Below, piece by piece: positions 1-13,917 of a stretch of DNA of 64,000 bases. The stretch comes from Glycine soja (taxonomy: Eukaryota; Streptophyta; Magnoliopsida; Fabales; Fabaceae). How positions within the stretch are numbered: position 1 is the first letter of the stretch; the number at the start of each line of letters is the position of its first letter. The stretch spans positions 25,844,388 to 25,908,387 of the forward strand of contig NC_041006.1 in assembly GCF_004193775.1 (NCBI RefSeq). Direction: 5' to 3'. The notes beneath the pieces are model-generated. The model was not told where the DNA came from. It saw only the letters and a program-made list of their open reading frames with translations, and ran no database searches. Position numbers and translations under genes: made by a program.

Positions 1-236
1 TTGTGCTACACAGTAATTTTCTTTCATGTCTTGAAACAAATTTAAAGCACAAGTATCACAACACATCATCAACCTTAATTTGTTATCAGACTATTGATTT
101 ATCAAACTTTTTCATTACTATTACATCTTATCCTGTTTTGAATCACAATTAAAAAGCACAACTAAATCACTTATGACTTATCCTTTTTTGATTAATCCTA
201 TTTTGTATGTTACTGTATGTTATTGTATAAAAGATC

Positions 237-1980
237 ATGGGTTCTCCACCTACCTCCCCTCCTCCTCCTCCTCCTCCTTCTCCTCCTCCTCCTCCTCCTC
301 CTCCTTCGGGCGCATTGGCTTCGCCGTCTGCCGTAAAGCGGACACGCAAAGCCTCATGTCTACGATCATTGTCTACTATACCACCTGGTGCTGAGAGACC
401 AGTGGTTCATGTTGATCCTGCTACTGGCAAGGCCGACGGTCCCCACAGGAAGAAATTAAGAACATATTTGGGGATTGTGGCGTGTGATAAGGTGGACGTC
501 ACCTACGAGAATTGGAAGGAGGTCCCTACTACTTAGAAGGACCTGATTTGGGAGGATATTCAGGTATTTTTCTTTTCTTATTTGATTTTGTTTAATTAAT
601 AGCCAAAAAATACATTATTGTAACAAATAAACTTTATTTGATGTTGTCAGGCAGAATTTGATATCCTAGAGGCTTCTGACAGTAGGACGAAAAGGAAGTT
701 ACTTCAGACCGTGGGGGAGAGATAGAGGCAATTTAAATCAGACCTCACGAGGAAATGAGCCCTTGCAGCCGATCAGGACGGTGTCGAGGACACTGTTAGT
801 GAGAAATACGACATTAGCAAGAAAAAGTGGGCCCAGTTTTGCCAAACTCGCAGAGACCCTTCTTGGGAGGTATGTTCCTTGTCATTTAAGTTGTTTTTCA
901 AAAAAACATGATGTTGTTATACTTCATTCAACCAATTTGAAACATTATTGTTTAATTTTTTCAGGATGTGCACAAGAAGGCACAGGCCATCCAGAAGCAA
1001 AATGCTGCCCCACACATTTTGTCTCGTGGGGGTTATGACTATTTGGAGCAGAAGCTCCTAGCTGAGAAGATAAAGAAGAAGCTGGAGGAAGCTGCACAGT
1101 CAGGAAGCGTTGATGGCGTCATCGACCCTCCATCCCCGGTCAGACGCCACGTCAAGTGGAAGATGGCCCGCACGAAGATAACAGGGGAGATGACGACTGA
1201 GGCCGCAAAGGAAATCGTTGAGAAGATTGTAAGTAATTTTCAACTAACCATTACAATTATATTTCAATATTTTGTGAATGCCATGTATCACTGTGTGTTT
1301 TCTGTGCAGGATTCCTTTGAGGAGCAAGCAACACAGGGATCCTTCGTCCCCCATGGACGTCAGGATGTTCTCGCCGCTGCTATTGGACGTCCAGAGCACC
1401 CTGGACGTGTCCGTGCTACTGGAGCCGTGTCACCATCAAGCAATACTTTGGATCGGCTCCACGGACGTCCCGCAGCTCTTCCTTCCTGACTCCTGAAGAA
1501 TTGCAGCAATTGACCCATCAAATCAGGGACCAGCTAGAGGAGTCCATCACAAAGAGAGTGACGCGGCAGGTCATGGCATCCTTCAGCCAGATGCAGTCCC
1601 AGATTCAGTCGCAGATGCAATCTCAGGGACTTGCATTGCCTCTTGACCCTCTAGTTGGTCCCTCTGGTCCTCGAGTGAGCACAAAGGGGAGTTGTGTTGA
1701 TCCCTCAGGAAACGATCCTGAGACGGGTGACTCTGATAGGTGCGGCTTGTATATAGAAGCAGATCCTGCCCGCCTGGTTGCCATGGGGATAGTTTATGAG
1801 GGATCCATTGTTGTTCATAACACTCCTTTGTTGTCTGGCCAAGTAAATGTGAGTGTGGAGGAGGTTACAGATGTAGATGCTCCAGTTCCTGTACCCACTG
1901 ATGAAGTTTCCTTAGTGGGGAAGACACTTCACACCTTCCTTGCTTGGCCGACACATCTGGTCAAGTCTTTATCACAGCAG
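237..1980 (+). pseudogene. CACTA transposase_24-like protein, N-terminal part (decayed)
   Basis: Four exons with good splice borders can be followed: 237-560, 651-869, 965-1228 and 1310-1980. The product starts with a proline-rich tract, then a basic, coiled, lysine- and glutamate-rich middle (KKKLEEAAQ near 1075), and ends in a Gln-rich stretch (QMQSQIQSQMQSQ near 1590). I recognise the style of the plant Ptta/En/Spm (transposase_24) proteins, which are the DNA-binding or accessory proteins of CACTA elements. The frame is broken by a TAG at about 534, by a TAG and a TGA inside exon 2 (about 724 and 756) and by a frameshift near 1425. The C-terminal half of exon 4 continues open. Family identity rests on overall pattern rather than on a catalytic motif. 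Confidence 0.7.
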
Positions 1981-2061
1981 GTACTTATTGACCTTGCTAT
2001 ATGTTTCTTCTTTTTAAATTAATTCATTAAGTTAGGCTATTTAACTTTGTTTCATGAACAG

Positions 2062-3247
2062 GTAGTTGTGTCTCCAGCAAAACCACCTCCAAAGCCCGAT
2101 CCGGAGGTCGATGATCCGCTTTATCTTATGACATTGATCATCCCAGAGCTTTTCTTGAGGCCTTATCAGGTTAGATGGGATGCCACCGTGTTCGGGGTAT
2201 TTAATCCAGATTTCCCCATCTACATAAAGCACGAAGACCTCTCCGAAATCGCACACGGTGGTCAATGTCTCAGCATATCAGTGTTATAGTTGTGGATTTT
2301 GTAAGTCATTTTATATTACTTTTAATTACCTAAGTTATTGCTTTCAATTCATAAATATTTAACTTTGACATAACATAAACAGGCATCTCACTGAAACATG
2401 TATACGAGCGGGGAATTCTGATATCTATGGATTCCTCGAGCCACAGTCCATTCAGAGGTCTGGGAAATCGCAGTTTGAGTCTGAAAGTTATATAAAGACT
2501 TGAATGCAGAGTTCAAAACGTGATGTCTATCTTGGAGCTTACCTAAATGGGTAAGTCACAAAATAACTGAATTTAATTAATGTTTACTAATGTACTAACC
2601 CATATTAATCTCCACTGCAGCGGACACTGGCAGATGGTGGTCATCCTGCCCAAGGAACACCTAGTTATCTGGTTTTGTTCATTGCATAACAGGCCAGACA
2701 ACTACCTTAAGGGGATTATTAATAGGTTAGTATTCTTTTTAATGCATTTGCATTGAAATACCTCAACGTACAACACCAGTTTTTAATTGTTACTCATCTG
2801 GAACAGTGCTTTAAAAGGTCTTGATGATGCTCCACAGCCTAAATCAGAGGCTCCTGCTAGGTGGATTGTCGTCAAGGTACGTCATTTACATAAAACTTCC
2901 ACTTATATATATATTTCTTTATGTGTCTGTACACTAGTTGTTTAATTAATATCCAAATTTCATTATGTATTTAGTGTAATAGACAAAAAAGAAGTACTAA
3001 GTGCGGCTACTATGTGATGCACTGGATGTCCACCATCATTTTAGGAACTTTTAGGAATAATTGGGAAGCGGTAAGTTTATTTCAAACAAAATTGATTTAT
3101 TTATAATTTGTATTACATTATTAACTTATTATGATTTATTTCATCATGCAGTATTTTAACGATCCTAGACCATTGGAGCCAGAGAGATTAAAGGCATTGT
3201 GGATCCAGTGGGCACAGTTTTATCTCCGAGTTAGAGATCAGGCCTAG
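2062..3247 (+). pseudogene. CACTA-associated Ulp1-like cysteine protease domain (decayed)
   Basis: Six further exons (2062-2300, 2383-2550, 2621-2725, 2807-2876, 2975-3070, 3152-3247) encode a C48/Ulp1-type peptidase fold. Such a domain is often carried by plant CACTA and MULE elements, and host relatives cleave SUMO-like tags. The visible signature is GHWQMVVILP (catalytic His), WFCSLHNRPD, and the Gln/Cys segment NRQKRSTKCGYYVMHWM. The Asp expected after the His-containing strand appears as Cys in WFCSL. In-frame stops lie near 2287 (TAG) and 2502 (TGA), so full translation is unlikely. It probably belongs to the same transcript as the preceding exons, joined across the intron at 1981-2061. 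The last codon is followed by TAG at 3245. Confidence 0.75.
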
Positions 3248-3489
3248 GATTTAGGGACATTATCTTTAGCTTAGTTTACTTTGGTTTAACATTTTTGACA
3301 TTTTATATATAATATGAACATTGAATTCATTTGATGATTGTTCTTTATGATAAATCAATTATTTGATGTTTATTATCATTAAAACTGCTTGAAAGCATAA
3401 TAAAATATTTATTTGCTGTGAATTGGGCTTGAAATTACATTTTGCAGGTACAATTTTGGGTTTATTGTAAAAACAGAAAGTATATATAA

Positions 3490-4227
3490 AAAAAATACTT
3501 GAAAACAACATCGGTTATTTACAAAAATCGATGTCGACATGAACCTTAACATCGATCATACAGAAAACCGATGCTAACTTTTGTACATTAACAAAAGTTA
3601 ACATCGGTTATTCATACATAATCAATGTTACCGTTTCTATATTAACATCGATTATTTATACATAACCGATGTTAATGTACATAAGTTAACATTGGCTATC
3701 TATACATAACCGATGTTAATGTACAAAAGTTAACATCGGTTATCTATAAATAACAGATGTTAAAGTTGTACATTAACATCGGTTTTCTATGAATAGCCGA
3801 TGTTATATACAAAGACGTACAACAAATAAGTATATGCATCATCAACGTTGAGATCGGTTTTCTACTGAAACCGATGTTAATGTAATATATTAACATCGGT
3901 TTTCTCTAATATATTAACATCGGTTTTCTCTAAGAAAACCGATGTTAATATGTTACATTAACATCGATTCTTCTAGAGAACCAATGTTAATATATAACAT
4001 TAACATCGGTTTTACTACAAAACCGATGTCAACTTTCGTCATGCATACACTTTTTTGTTGTAGTTCTTTGTGTTTAACATCGATTATTTAGAAAATCGAT
4101 GTTATTATATTTATGTTAACATCGGTTTTTAAAAATCGATGTTAACGATGATGCATTCAACATCAATTTTAGAGTCGATGTAGAATGCCCTAAATAACCG
4201 ATGTTGAAAGTGTAATTTCTAATAGTG
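3490..4227. repeat. CACTA subterminal repeat array, right end
   Basis: A dense array of the motif ACATCGGTT / AACCGATGT and close variants (ACATCGATT, ACATTGGCT) in both orientations, often as facing pairs that can form hairpins. Such arrays are the transposase-binding region of CACTA elements. The array stops about 20 bp before the terminal inverted repeat. Confidence 0.9.
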
Positions 4228-5933
4228 AACGTTTCCAACTAAGAATAGATATAAGTGAAAGTGAATATTATATGTAATATTCAATTTCTTAAAATCAAAT
4301 CAAATTAACTATTGTGATCGGAACAAAAAGGAAGTTGGCATGAATGCAGTCTTTGGCGTCCTACCTGTAATATTGGCGTACTTAATAGTTAATAGTATCA
4401 AATATTAAAAATTCAAAGTTAGCATCGACCCGTATATTTTAAACTTTGAAGGCGTGTTAGTGTGAATTGTGAAACCGACGGTGACCTTTGACTTGAAGTG
4501 AATGCCATTGCCATCCCTTTGCCCACAGGACTGAAATGGGCATTTGGTGGGAACCAGGTACCCTTAAAAATAGAAATAATAATAAGCAATATGTAGACTT
4601 CTCTTTTATATTAGTATTATTATATTATTAATTACTTGCAAAATAATCAACCCTCACGAGGACACCGACAACTACTACTAAACATTTTGAAGAATTTCAT
4701 GTACTGATCGAACAAGGCAACATAAGCAAACTTTCAAAGTCTAACTGGGTAAGGAATCGCCAACAACGAACTAAATAATCAAGCAATAAAATGTGTAGAT
4801 AAACTTATTTGGTATTGCAGCTCTACAAAGAAGCAATATAGCAGTTCCTTGAATATGGAGATATATAATCTTTTATTTGTTTAATTCATTTTTCAATTCA
4901 ATATGACTTTTGTCAACGAATATTCTGTAGTAAAGATTATTAAGTTGCGTTGTTAGTATTTCGTGTATTGTGTGAATATTATTTTATTTAAGTAATATTT
5001 AAAATATAAAATAAAATTTTAGAATTATAAATAAATATTAATTAAATTAAATAAATAAAAATATACGTAGCATGAGGAAAATGAGAATTGTTAACACATT
5101 TTCTAGGAGAAATTTAATTAAAAATATAAATTGATGAGATTTGAGATAAAAAGTGAAATTTCAAAATATTTATAAATAAAAAACGTAATTAAAATTAATA
5201 TTTGAGGGAATAGGAGAAATATCTCAACATGAGGAAAATGAGAATTGTTAACACATTTTGTTAACACATTTTCTAGAATATCTGTCTGAACATATTTTTT
5301 ATTATTGATTAAAATTTAATGAAAACTACATATCTTTATTGGTTTTACTTTTTATTTAATGAAAGTTTTCTAATTTTATAATTTTAATAAATTTTATTAA
5401 TAATAAGCACATTCTTATTTAATAAAAACTACACATTATTAACGCGTTTTCAATAAAGTCTATGTGTATTAGAAAGTGTGAAATAGAAAATGTGTTGATA
5501 GCAGTAACATTTCTTCAAATAATTTATAATTTTAAAATATAAAAATAAGAAATAAAGAATACTAAAATGAAAATTTATCTGTTATGAAAGAAAAATGATA
5601 TTATAAGAGATACTTTTGCATTTAAGAATGAAGATTTACACACACATAAAGATAGAGAGGAGATCAACTTACTCTTATCCAATTCTATAAAAGTTATTTT
5701 CCATTTTTAAGCTTCATTTTCTTTTAACCTACTCTCAAAGATGAGTTAATCATTAGAATCATAAGATTAAAAAAAGATGAAATTAAAGTAATTATAGAGA
5801 ACAACTCTTTTAAAGTTACTCTTTGAGTAAATTGATCATTCCTCATACACGCACATTATAAATTAACTTTAAGAATGAAGATAATACATACATTTGAGAA
5901 TGATTATGTTACTAATATTTTATAGTTATGCTT
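4228..5933. other. No gene recognised; AT-rich intergenic DNA
   Basis: I see no coding stretch with family resemblance. One small candidate foldback repeat (5065-5517) is listed separately. Confidence 0.6.
5065..5517. repeat. Candidate small foldback/MITE
   Basis: The phrase GAGAATTGTTAACACATTTT occurs twice in direct orientation (about 5082 and 5240). A related inverted form (AGAAAATGTGTTGATAGCAG) lies near 5485. The AT-rich interior and weak inverted ends fit a degraded MITE, but I could not fix the borders or a target-site duplication. Confidence 0.35.
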
Positions 5934-6780
5934 TTGGTTATCAAAATTGCGATTTAACTCGTAAAATCATACGAGCTTACAATTTCACACTGCCTCCACA
6001 AGTTAAATCATGAGTAGAATTATAAATCAAGTAGAATTGATAGTAAAATTGGTATAATCAGAGTAAACTCAATAGAATCGGACCTAACTCGGAGCTAAGT
6101 TATGAACTTTAGCTTTTTATGTTATTTATAAGTTCATACAAAGAGGAGAAACCGCTTGCATTAAAAAAAGATAAATGACTTAATTTATGTGATGTACAAC
6201 TTAAAGCTGAAATGTAGACAAATAAGAAAAATTGTTGTTCGATCTTTCATTCATTTGAAGATATGAAATTTGATGATAAGTAGATAACAGAGGAATGAGA
6301 TGATATTTTTTATGAAGACAATGTTCAAGTTGCACAACCTCTAGGTGAAAGTAGTCGTGGAAGCAATATTTACTTGGTTGGAGGAAATTTAAGTGATTCA
6401 ACTTTCGATGCATTTGATATTGACAATTTGGTTTTGAATGACAATGTTGAAGATCACTTCTCAATCGAGGAAGAGCTTGAAGATGATGGTGGTAGTGGTG
6501 ATATTGGAGATGATTTAATTAGAAGATTGACAGACATTTGAACTATATCTATGTATTTTAAATGCTTTTATTTTAAGAATTTATGTTTTATATTGTATAA
6601 ATTTATGTTTGATTGGGTGTGGACTATGTTAGTTTATTGAATTATTGTTAAAGTTTATTATTGAAATATTTAGTTATGATTTTATATATAGGAATATTAA
6701 TATATTTTTTTATATTCGATTCTATGAGTCAAGTTTATGGGTCCTCTACGAATGTAAAATCACGAGTTTGACAACCTTGA
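5934..6780 (+). mobile_element. hAT element, internally deleted (847 bp)
   Basis: The 8-bp sequence TTATGCTT flanks the element directly on both sides (5926-5933 and 6781-6788), the size expected for hAT. The ends form imperfect inverted repeats: the left reads TTGGTTATCAAAATTGCGA and the right, reversed, TCAAGGTTGTCAAACTCGTG. Inside is the 3' end of a hAT transposase gene. Most of the transposase is missing, so the copy is non-autonomous. Confidence 0.75.
6141..6541 (+). pseudogene. hAT transposase C-terminal relic
   Basis: Reading from 6141 gives KRRNRLH, a stop, then KKINDLIYVMYNLKLK. This resembles the segment just after the dimerisation domain of plant hAT transposases (RNRLEHQRLNDLVYV-type). 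After a frame change, an acidic tail follows from about 6314 to the TGA at 6539-6541 (IEEELEDDGGSGDIGDDLIR). Only the last hundred or so codons are left, with a stop and at least one frameshift. No RNase H-like catalytic residues or BED zinc finger remain in the 847-bp element. Confidence 0.62.
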
Positions 6781-6788
6781 TTATGCTT

Positions 6789-9700
6789 GGATGTTTTAAG
6801 AATTAATGATTTTTAATTTAATTGTAACAATTTTTTAGTTAACATTTTTACACTAATTTATTGTTTTTACACTTAATTAAAATGAGAATACCAATATATA
6901 GATATCCAATAGATACCAGGATTCATATTAAAGATGCTACCCACATAGGAATACATGTGAATACAAATAATTTTTTCAAATACAGATATAGAAATCAATA
7001 TAGTAGTACTTGGCTCATTCTCAAATCTACTAAGAATATTATGATTTTTAAGAAAAAATGGGAACATATTTGACTAAAATGTAAAATTTTTAGAATAATT
7101 TTTAAAATTTATTGCATTTATTATTGGGCGGTTATTATTGCATGTCTTAGCCTAGGTCAGATAAGGCGGATTTAATTGACCAATCAAAAGATTAAATTGT
7201 GTTTTGTAGAATGGAAAGAAAATATATGAAAGTGTAAGAAAAAAGAGAAACCAAAAGAGAGTTGAAAGAGAGATTGATTGATTGATTTAGATGAAAGAGA
7301 ATGGTAAAGAAATAAAATATTTAAATTAAAATGATTAGGTAGTAAAAACAATTAAGCATTAACTCCATTTGACCATTTTATCCCACCTAAAAAATATTTA
7401 TTTCATCATTTTATACGAATTTTTTTTCTAGAAACTTTGTTTTTTTTTTTAAATAAAAAAAGGGACGCATATAATCAATTATGTGTAAGGCATATAATCA
7501 ATTATATGCATTTAATTTGGAAACCTTTTTTTGAAAAAATAGAAAGCATAGAATTGATTATGCCTATTATATGCCTTTGGAAACTTAAAAAAAAAAAAAA
7601 AAAAGGCATATAATTGATTATGCCTTGTGCATAATCAATTATGTGCCTTTGTAAATAATTGATTTTGTTTAACAGGTTACACGAATAACACAAGCTATTA
7701 TTGTCTCCCAATTTTTTAACGGCTTTCTCTCTTTGTTTATTGTTCATTTAACATCACTTTCACTCCTATTTTGTATGCAATTGCTGTGTTGTGAGATCCA
7801 TCTTTTTCTTAATCTTTTCATCCCACTTTCATGTCTACCAAACATATTTTATTTTCACTTTCATCTCTTTTAACTTTCAAACAACTTATTTTCAGTCTTA
7901 CCAAACAAAACCTAAAATAAAATAGTCTGAAATGACCCAAAGTGGTATCTTTTAACATTAGTGGTAGCCTCCCCTATCAACGAGGGGATAGTTAAAAAGC
8001 TCATACATATCCCTCTAGAATATCCATTCATGAAGAAGAAAATGATTTTATCTCAATCCATCTTATCAAGAGAGACCTATAAAGGCCAACAAAATTCTTG
8101 ACTCTAGGTATATCAAATCATTAGCTAACCACCTTAATTATTTCTGACTTATTTTGATTTGAGCATCAAAATCCTTATATGTGATCTCGATTTCCCATTG
8201 TTTTGATTATTAAACAAAGCATGCAACATCTAATTTAGATCCAACTCACTCTTGGAGCAATTAAGAGACTCGCGAGACACACGTGAAAGCTTTCTTGGAT
8301 CACATCCGAACATCCATGGCTCACTAATAGAAACTTAGAATAGAAATCAAAGAAAATATTGAGTTGAAAATAAACAATATTTAGACAATTTTGTAAGGTT
8401 GTACCAAACATAAAAAGGTTGCATTTCCTAATAAATTAACTCCCAAAAATAAGTTCATAAGTCTTCAAAACTAACACACACTTAAAACACTTGTATTTCG
8501 AGCGTATTCGCGATATGTCCATCTTGTAAGTGGATTTACATCCGTGATTAATTAATTCTTGGACAGGCAATCCATCTTTTAGTCTGAGATTTCCATTTTC
8601 GTAGAATTATCTGGAGTTGTCACCATCTTCCTAACGACAAATTGTAACGCTAATTAGGATCAAATGCAATCTCTTCGATTAATTAGTTCAATAAAATATT
8701 GACACGTTTTGCAAACGAGAATTAGAAATTGCAAAAAAGAGAAAGAGAAAGAAAAAGAGGAAACTTGACTTGCCTATAAGGTAAAGTAAACATGGACATA
8801 AGAAGAATATAATCTCAATTCCAATTATTAGCAGAAGACAAATGCTTTAGCAAATCCAACTACCTTGCTATGATGTCACAATCGTTCAAGAATTGTACTC
8901 ATCCAAGTATTCCATTAAGATTCCGTTGGAATATCCTTCAGCCACCTAATTGTTGAATGCTAGTAATTAATATCAGCTATCAATAATAAACTAATTCTAT
9001 GCTCGGTTTGAATGTCAATGTTGATAGATTATCTTGTTTTAAAAGATAGTGCCGAATATAGCATTTATTAATGAACAACCCTTGTATCTATTACGGTAAT
9101 GTTTTCATTCGGTTAATTGTTATAAATAATGCATCAACTATAATCTAAGTTATATTTTACTCATAGTAAAATTTGTAAAGAACGCAAAACGTTACTCTTT
9201 TTTTTTTTAATTCTATTTCATCAATATGTAACAATAGATACTTGGTTTAAGTGGTATATGCGCCTGATTATTTTTAAGAAAGGTTTTAAATTTAAATCTT
9301 ATATTCAAAATAATTTTTTTCTAAGAATACTAATTTTGCTAAACTGTGTATGTTCTTAACTCCAATAAAATTAGCTCAAAAAGAATAATTTTGTAGTTCA
9401 AAAATAAATGTTAACAATAACAATGATAATGATAATGATAATTAAGAGTAGTGGATCTTTTAAGAAAAATGAGTTGAATTGAATGATTTATTTTATAATT
9501 AAAAAGTAATTAAAATTATTTTATTAAGAGTTTAATAGTCAAATAATGTAAAATAATTTTATTATGTCATTCAATCATAAATTACTATTAATATAATATT
9601 TAAAATATTTATATAAATGTTAATAAATTTATAATAGTTTGTGACCTATTCTTTTCTTTAATTAATAATCTAGTGCTTTTTGAAAAAAAAAATTAACTTC

Positions 9701-11715
9701 ATTTTATCTAATCAAATTTATCTTAAATTTAAAACTTCAAAATTAAAAACCAAGCAATCAAATTAATACTATTTTATAAAGTGTAGTATATGCAAATTTG
9801 TCCGAGTAGTCATGCCTCGGAATTTGATGATATTTGCGGCGCATGTTACATGAAACAGAGTGTACATGCAAGTGGTGATGAAAAGTCATTGGCTGACAAG
9901 TTACGGTAATTCAGATGCTAAATTTGCTTGCAAACCAAGCAGTAGTCAAGCAACAAAAAGAACATTTTTTTCCGATAAAAATTGAAATATATATATTAAT
10001 TTATACAATTTATTTAATTAATTGAGTTAGATTTCCTCCCCGCATCATAAATAACATATAGTTATACCTTCAATTAAAAATATTGTTTTTATTCTTAGAA
10101 TATGAATTTTTAATTTAATAAATAATACAATGCTCGGAATTCTGTTGGAACTATATGCCAAGTCTGTTGGAACCGCACTCTCAACCTTCACGCTCGGAAT
10201 CTCCACAAACCTAATCTGAAACGTACATGCAATGCATTATTGGATTTGCTTTCGGACCTTTTCATCTATGTTGACAGATGAAAGGAGGCATTGATCATCA
10301 GATTCAGGTACATCTTTCAGAAGAAGCATATGTTGTAAGCAGTTCTGATTAGGAGTATCAAACCTCAATCACGTTATCAACCAATAAAAGGAAAAAAAAA
10401 AACTCAATCACGTTTTCCAAAGTAACATATATTTTTGGTCTACGCATTTATGCCCATTGATTCCTCGAATTCGTGCAAATCCAATGTACACTTCAATATT
10501 CTATCCAATCCAAATTGCGTATTCTACGGGAGATATTTGTATTTTAAATTTTTGTTTACAAATTTTCTTTCTTGTTACCGTTAAATGGAAAAGTATTATC
10601 TACTATTTTTTTTATAATTTTTTAATATAATATTTATTTATCTTTTACATTTTGTTTGAATAGGTGTTAAAATTAATTGTATACGGTGGAAAAGTATCAC
10701 GTATGATTTATGGTGGATTACAACTTTTAGTCGTTAGAAAAAATTTATTCTCATAAGTTATGTCTGCACCATATTAACCTTCCTTTAATTCTCTTTCCCG
10801 CAACTGTTGTCGACCGTAGTTCACCGTCGTCAGAGACAATTTTTAGTGACGACGATTCAGTTGTAAACCCACGGTTGAATCTCAATATTATGTGGAATGC
10901 TTTAGCACCCTAAAGAAAAATCTCTTCCCTTCCTCTGGAAAAATATACTCAACGACATTATGTCTCATTGAAAAACCAACAACCCCACAAAGAAGTGAAG
11001 GTATACTCCATCACAAAGCCTGCAACTGCAGAGGCCGTGAGGATATTAAAAATCTATAAAGGGTTTCAAGAATGCAATATTAACAGAACCAAAAATATAT
11101 GACAAAATAAACGGGAAAATATGTGAATTCAAACTTCAAGAACACATTAATAAAAGAAACCAGATTTGGAAAATTTTAAAAATATAAAATTTCAAGCACA
11201 GATATGCAAATGCTCCGCTAAGATTTTGTTAGGGATGTACTTAGTGAAGAACGCAACAAAGGCATGGTGGAATTCAAACTTTGGAACACAAGGGCACCAC
11301 CAAGTTGGTTGTGGGTACAAACATTAAGGTCCACAACCATGGAACCATCTTAGCGCTAGATCGATAAATCCCAACAACCACACACAAGTCACCTACAAAT
11401 CAGAAAGCAAAGAGGGGAAAGGATGAAAAATCGTGAAGTGGTACGTAAAGGAAGAAGGAGAAGAGGAAGAGAATAGGAGGGGAAAATTTTGGCGTTGGCA
11501 CCGAAAATCGCCTTCGTTGGAAGAATGAGAGAGGAGAGCGGATCAGATGTGAGAAATCCAATATAAGTTAGTGCACTTCAATTAATCTATTGGCTATTGA
11601 CAATGGTGCACCATAGACCGCATGGAACAATGTGCACCATTGAAGCCATCATTAAAACTAGGAAAAAAAACAAATAATAGAAATGAAAGTATAATTGAAG
11701 TGGAAATTTGTATTA
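6789..11715. other. No gene recognised; AT-rich intergenic DNA
   Basis: Apart from the palindrome cluster near 7470-7650, I see only short, compositionally AT-driven open frames with no family resemblance. No tRNA or rRNA was recognised. Confidence 0.55.
7470..7650. repeat. Cluster of palindromic ATAATCAATTAT motifs
   Basis: The imperfect palindrome AGGCATATAATCAATTATG and its complement occur about five times (near 7475, 7492, 7604, 7630), arranged as facing copies around a poly-A run. The strand can fold back on itself. Element type unknown. Confidence 0.5.
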
Positions 11716-11724
11716 TTGATAAAA

Positions 11725-11960
11725 TACTTAAATATGTTTTTGGCTCTTGAGATTTTTTTTTCATTTGGTTTCTAATAAATTTTTTTCTTCGGATAGTCTC
11801 TAATATTTGAAAATTTTTGTCTGAGATCCGTTAACTGCCTGCGTGACTGGCACGCAAGCATGTCACGTGTAATCTTTGTTTAACCGAGATTACACGTGAA
11901 AAAAAGTTTTTTTTAAAAAAAAGAAAAGTAAAAAATGATGTCGTTTTCCTTCAACTTTGT
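11725..11960 (+). repeat. Pack-MULE left terminal inverted repeat
   Basis: Runs inward from TACTTAAATATG and contains TGTCACGTGTAATCTT and AATGATGTCGTTTT. All of these reappear in reverse complement at 14675-14951. The inner limit is approximate because the arms have drifted. Confidence 0.8.
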
Positions 11961-13255
11961 TTTCCTTGATCCTGCATTCTCTCTCCTCCCTTTTGTTTCT
12001 CTATTTTGTCGTCGAATAGAGGCAGGTGCAGCAATATGAGCCCCTGTAGTGCGACGACCTTGTTGTTCGGCGTCGCCACGTTCATGGTCGTGGTCACCAC
12101 GATCATGTTGCGGAGCCTCATTGCAACTAAGCTTGGTGTATTTTTGGTATTATAAACATAAACATGAGATGGGACACATGGTGATGTTGTTGTGGACACA
12201 CACAAATACTTGGGTCTTCATTCAACTCCACACCCCTAATCCAACACCAGCACCTATCCATTCTTCATTCTCACCTTCAATTCCCACAACCTAAAAACAA
12301 AAAGATCTTTTCTTTTTCATTTCTCGGGAACACCCTTTTACTTATTTTTTCGTTTCTTCTTCTTCTTCTTGGACTTGCTTTGATTTTTCTCTGAGTTTTC
12401 TTGATTTTTGTTCTTCTGGGTTTATAGGGTATCACAAAATTGCTTCTTTGTTTTTTCTAGGGTTTTCAATTTTTTCAGGTTCTGCTTTAGAACAACTTAA
12501 ATGAATTAAATTATTTTTTAAAAATAAAATAAAATAGCACGTTGCTTGTGGTAGATGGCAACTCAAAAGCTTTGAGGGGTTTTCGCTAAATGTGTGTATG
12601 ACAAGTCTGCGTTTTATTTTCTTTTAATCAATGTTTTTCTTTTTTTTTTCTCTTCATGTTGATCGTTTATAAAGAAACCTTATGTATATGGGCATTGATT
12701 ACTCTAACTTCAGCTTGAAAATTGGCTCAGATGGATGGTTTATTCAACTTTTATTCTTTGCTTTTTTTTCTTTGAGGTATTTTCAACTTTACTACCTCTC
12801 ATTTCCTTTTCCACCCTATTGTTGATTGATCAAAATTTAGTATCATCTTCTCCCAAGGATTAACATATGAAGTTAGCTTTCTTTTTTTTTTTCAAAGAAG
12901 AAATGTATGAATCTTTTAAGTGAAAATATCCATATCAAATGTAGAAGCAAGACTATTATATGGTTAACTCAAGGTTTTTGCTTACATGCAATATTTTGTT
13001 ATGAAGTTGTTCTAGTTCACAAAAATAAAAATGCATCAACAATAAAAATGCACACCAATTGTTTCGCATTGTTCTAAACAATAAATTTGGAGGAAAATAA
13101 GGCGGCAGGGAACCAATACACATCTAAGAAATCCACAAAATGCCAATTTGTTGCTTACAAGGTTAAAATATCTTCAACGGAAGATTTATAATGAAAATTA
13201 CAAGTTCAAAAGGCATTAAAATCCTAATATCCTAACCGAACATCTAATAGGTAGA
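11961..13255. other. Pack-MULE interior, unidentified; UTR-like on plus strand
   Basis: 12230-12490 has the look of a plant 5' untranslated leader (CT-rich runs, TTCTTCTTCTTCTTCTTGG, then CTAGGGTTTTC). This could be a captured promoter/leader, but no coding exon follows that I can identify. 13040-13255 probably corresponds to the 3' flank of the captured PCNA gene on the minus strand. Confidence 0.35.

Positions 13256-13917
<662 letters not shown>

Larger units (their letters stand above)
1..4227 (+). mobile_element. CACTA (En/Spm) transposon, right part
   Basis: The right end is the inverted CACTA terminus: the plus strand finishes with TTCTAATAGTG, which reads CACTATTAGAA on the other strand. 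Inside it lies about 700 bp of subterminal repeats (ACATCGGTT and its complement), and further in a multi-exon coding region of CACTA type. The left terminus is outside the window, so the full length and the target-site duplication cannot be checked. The coding part has several stops and a frameshift, so this copy probably no longer makes its own proteins. It shares terminal and subterminal motifs with the element at 16490-22998 and could be a decayed relative of that element's driver. Confidence 0.88.

Noticed and set aside
167..349. Gly-rich minus-strand open frame
   Set aside because: It is the complement of the Pro-rich start of the CACTA exon, caused by repeated CTC units.
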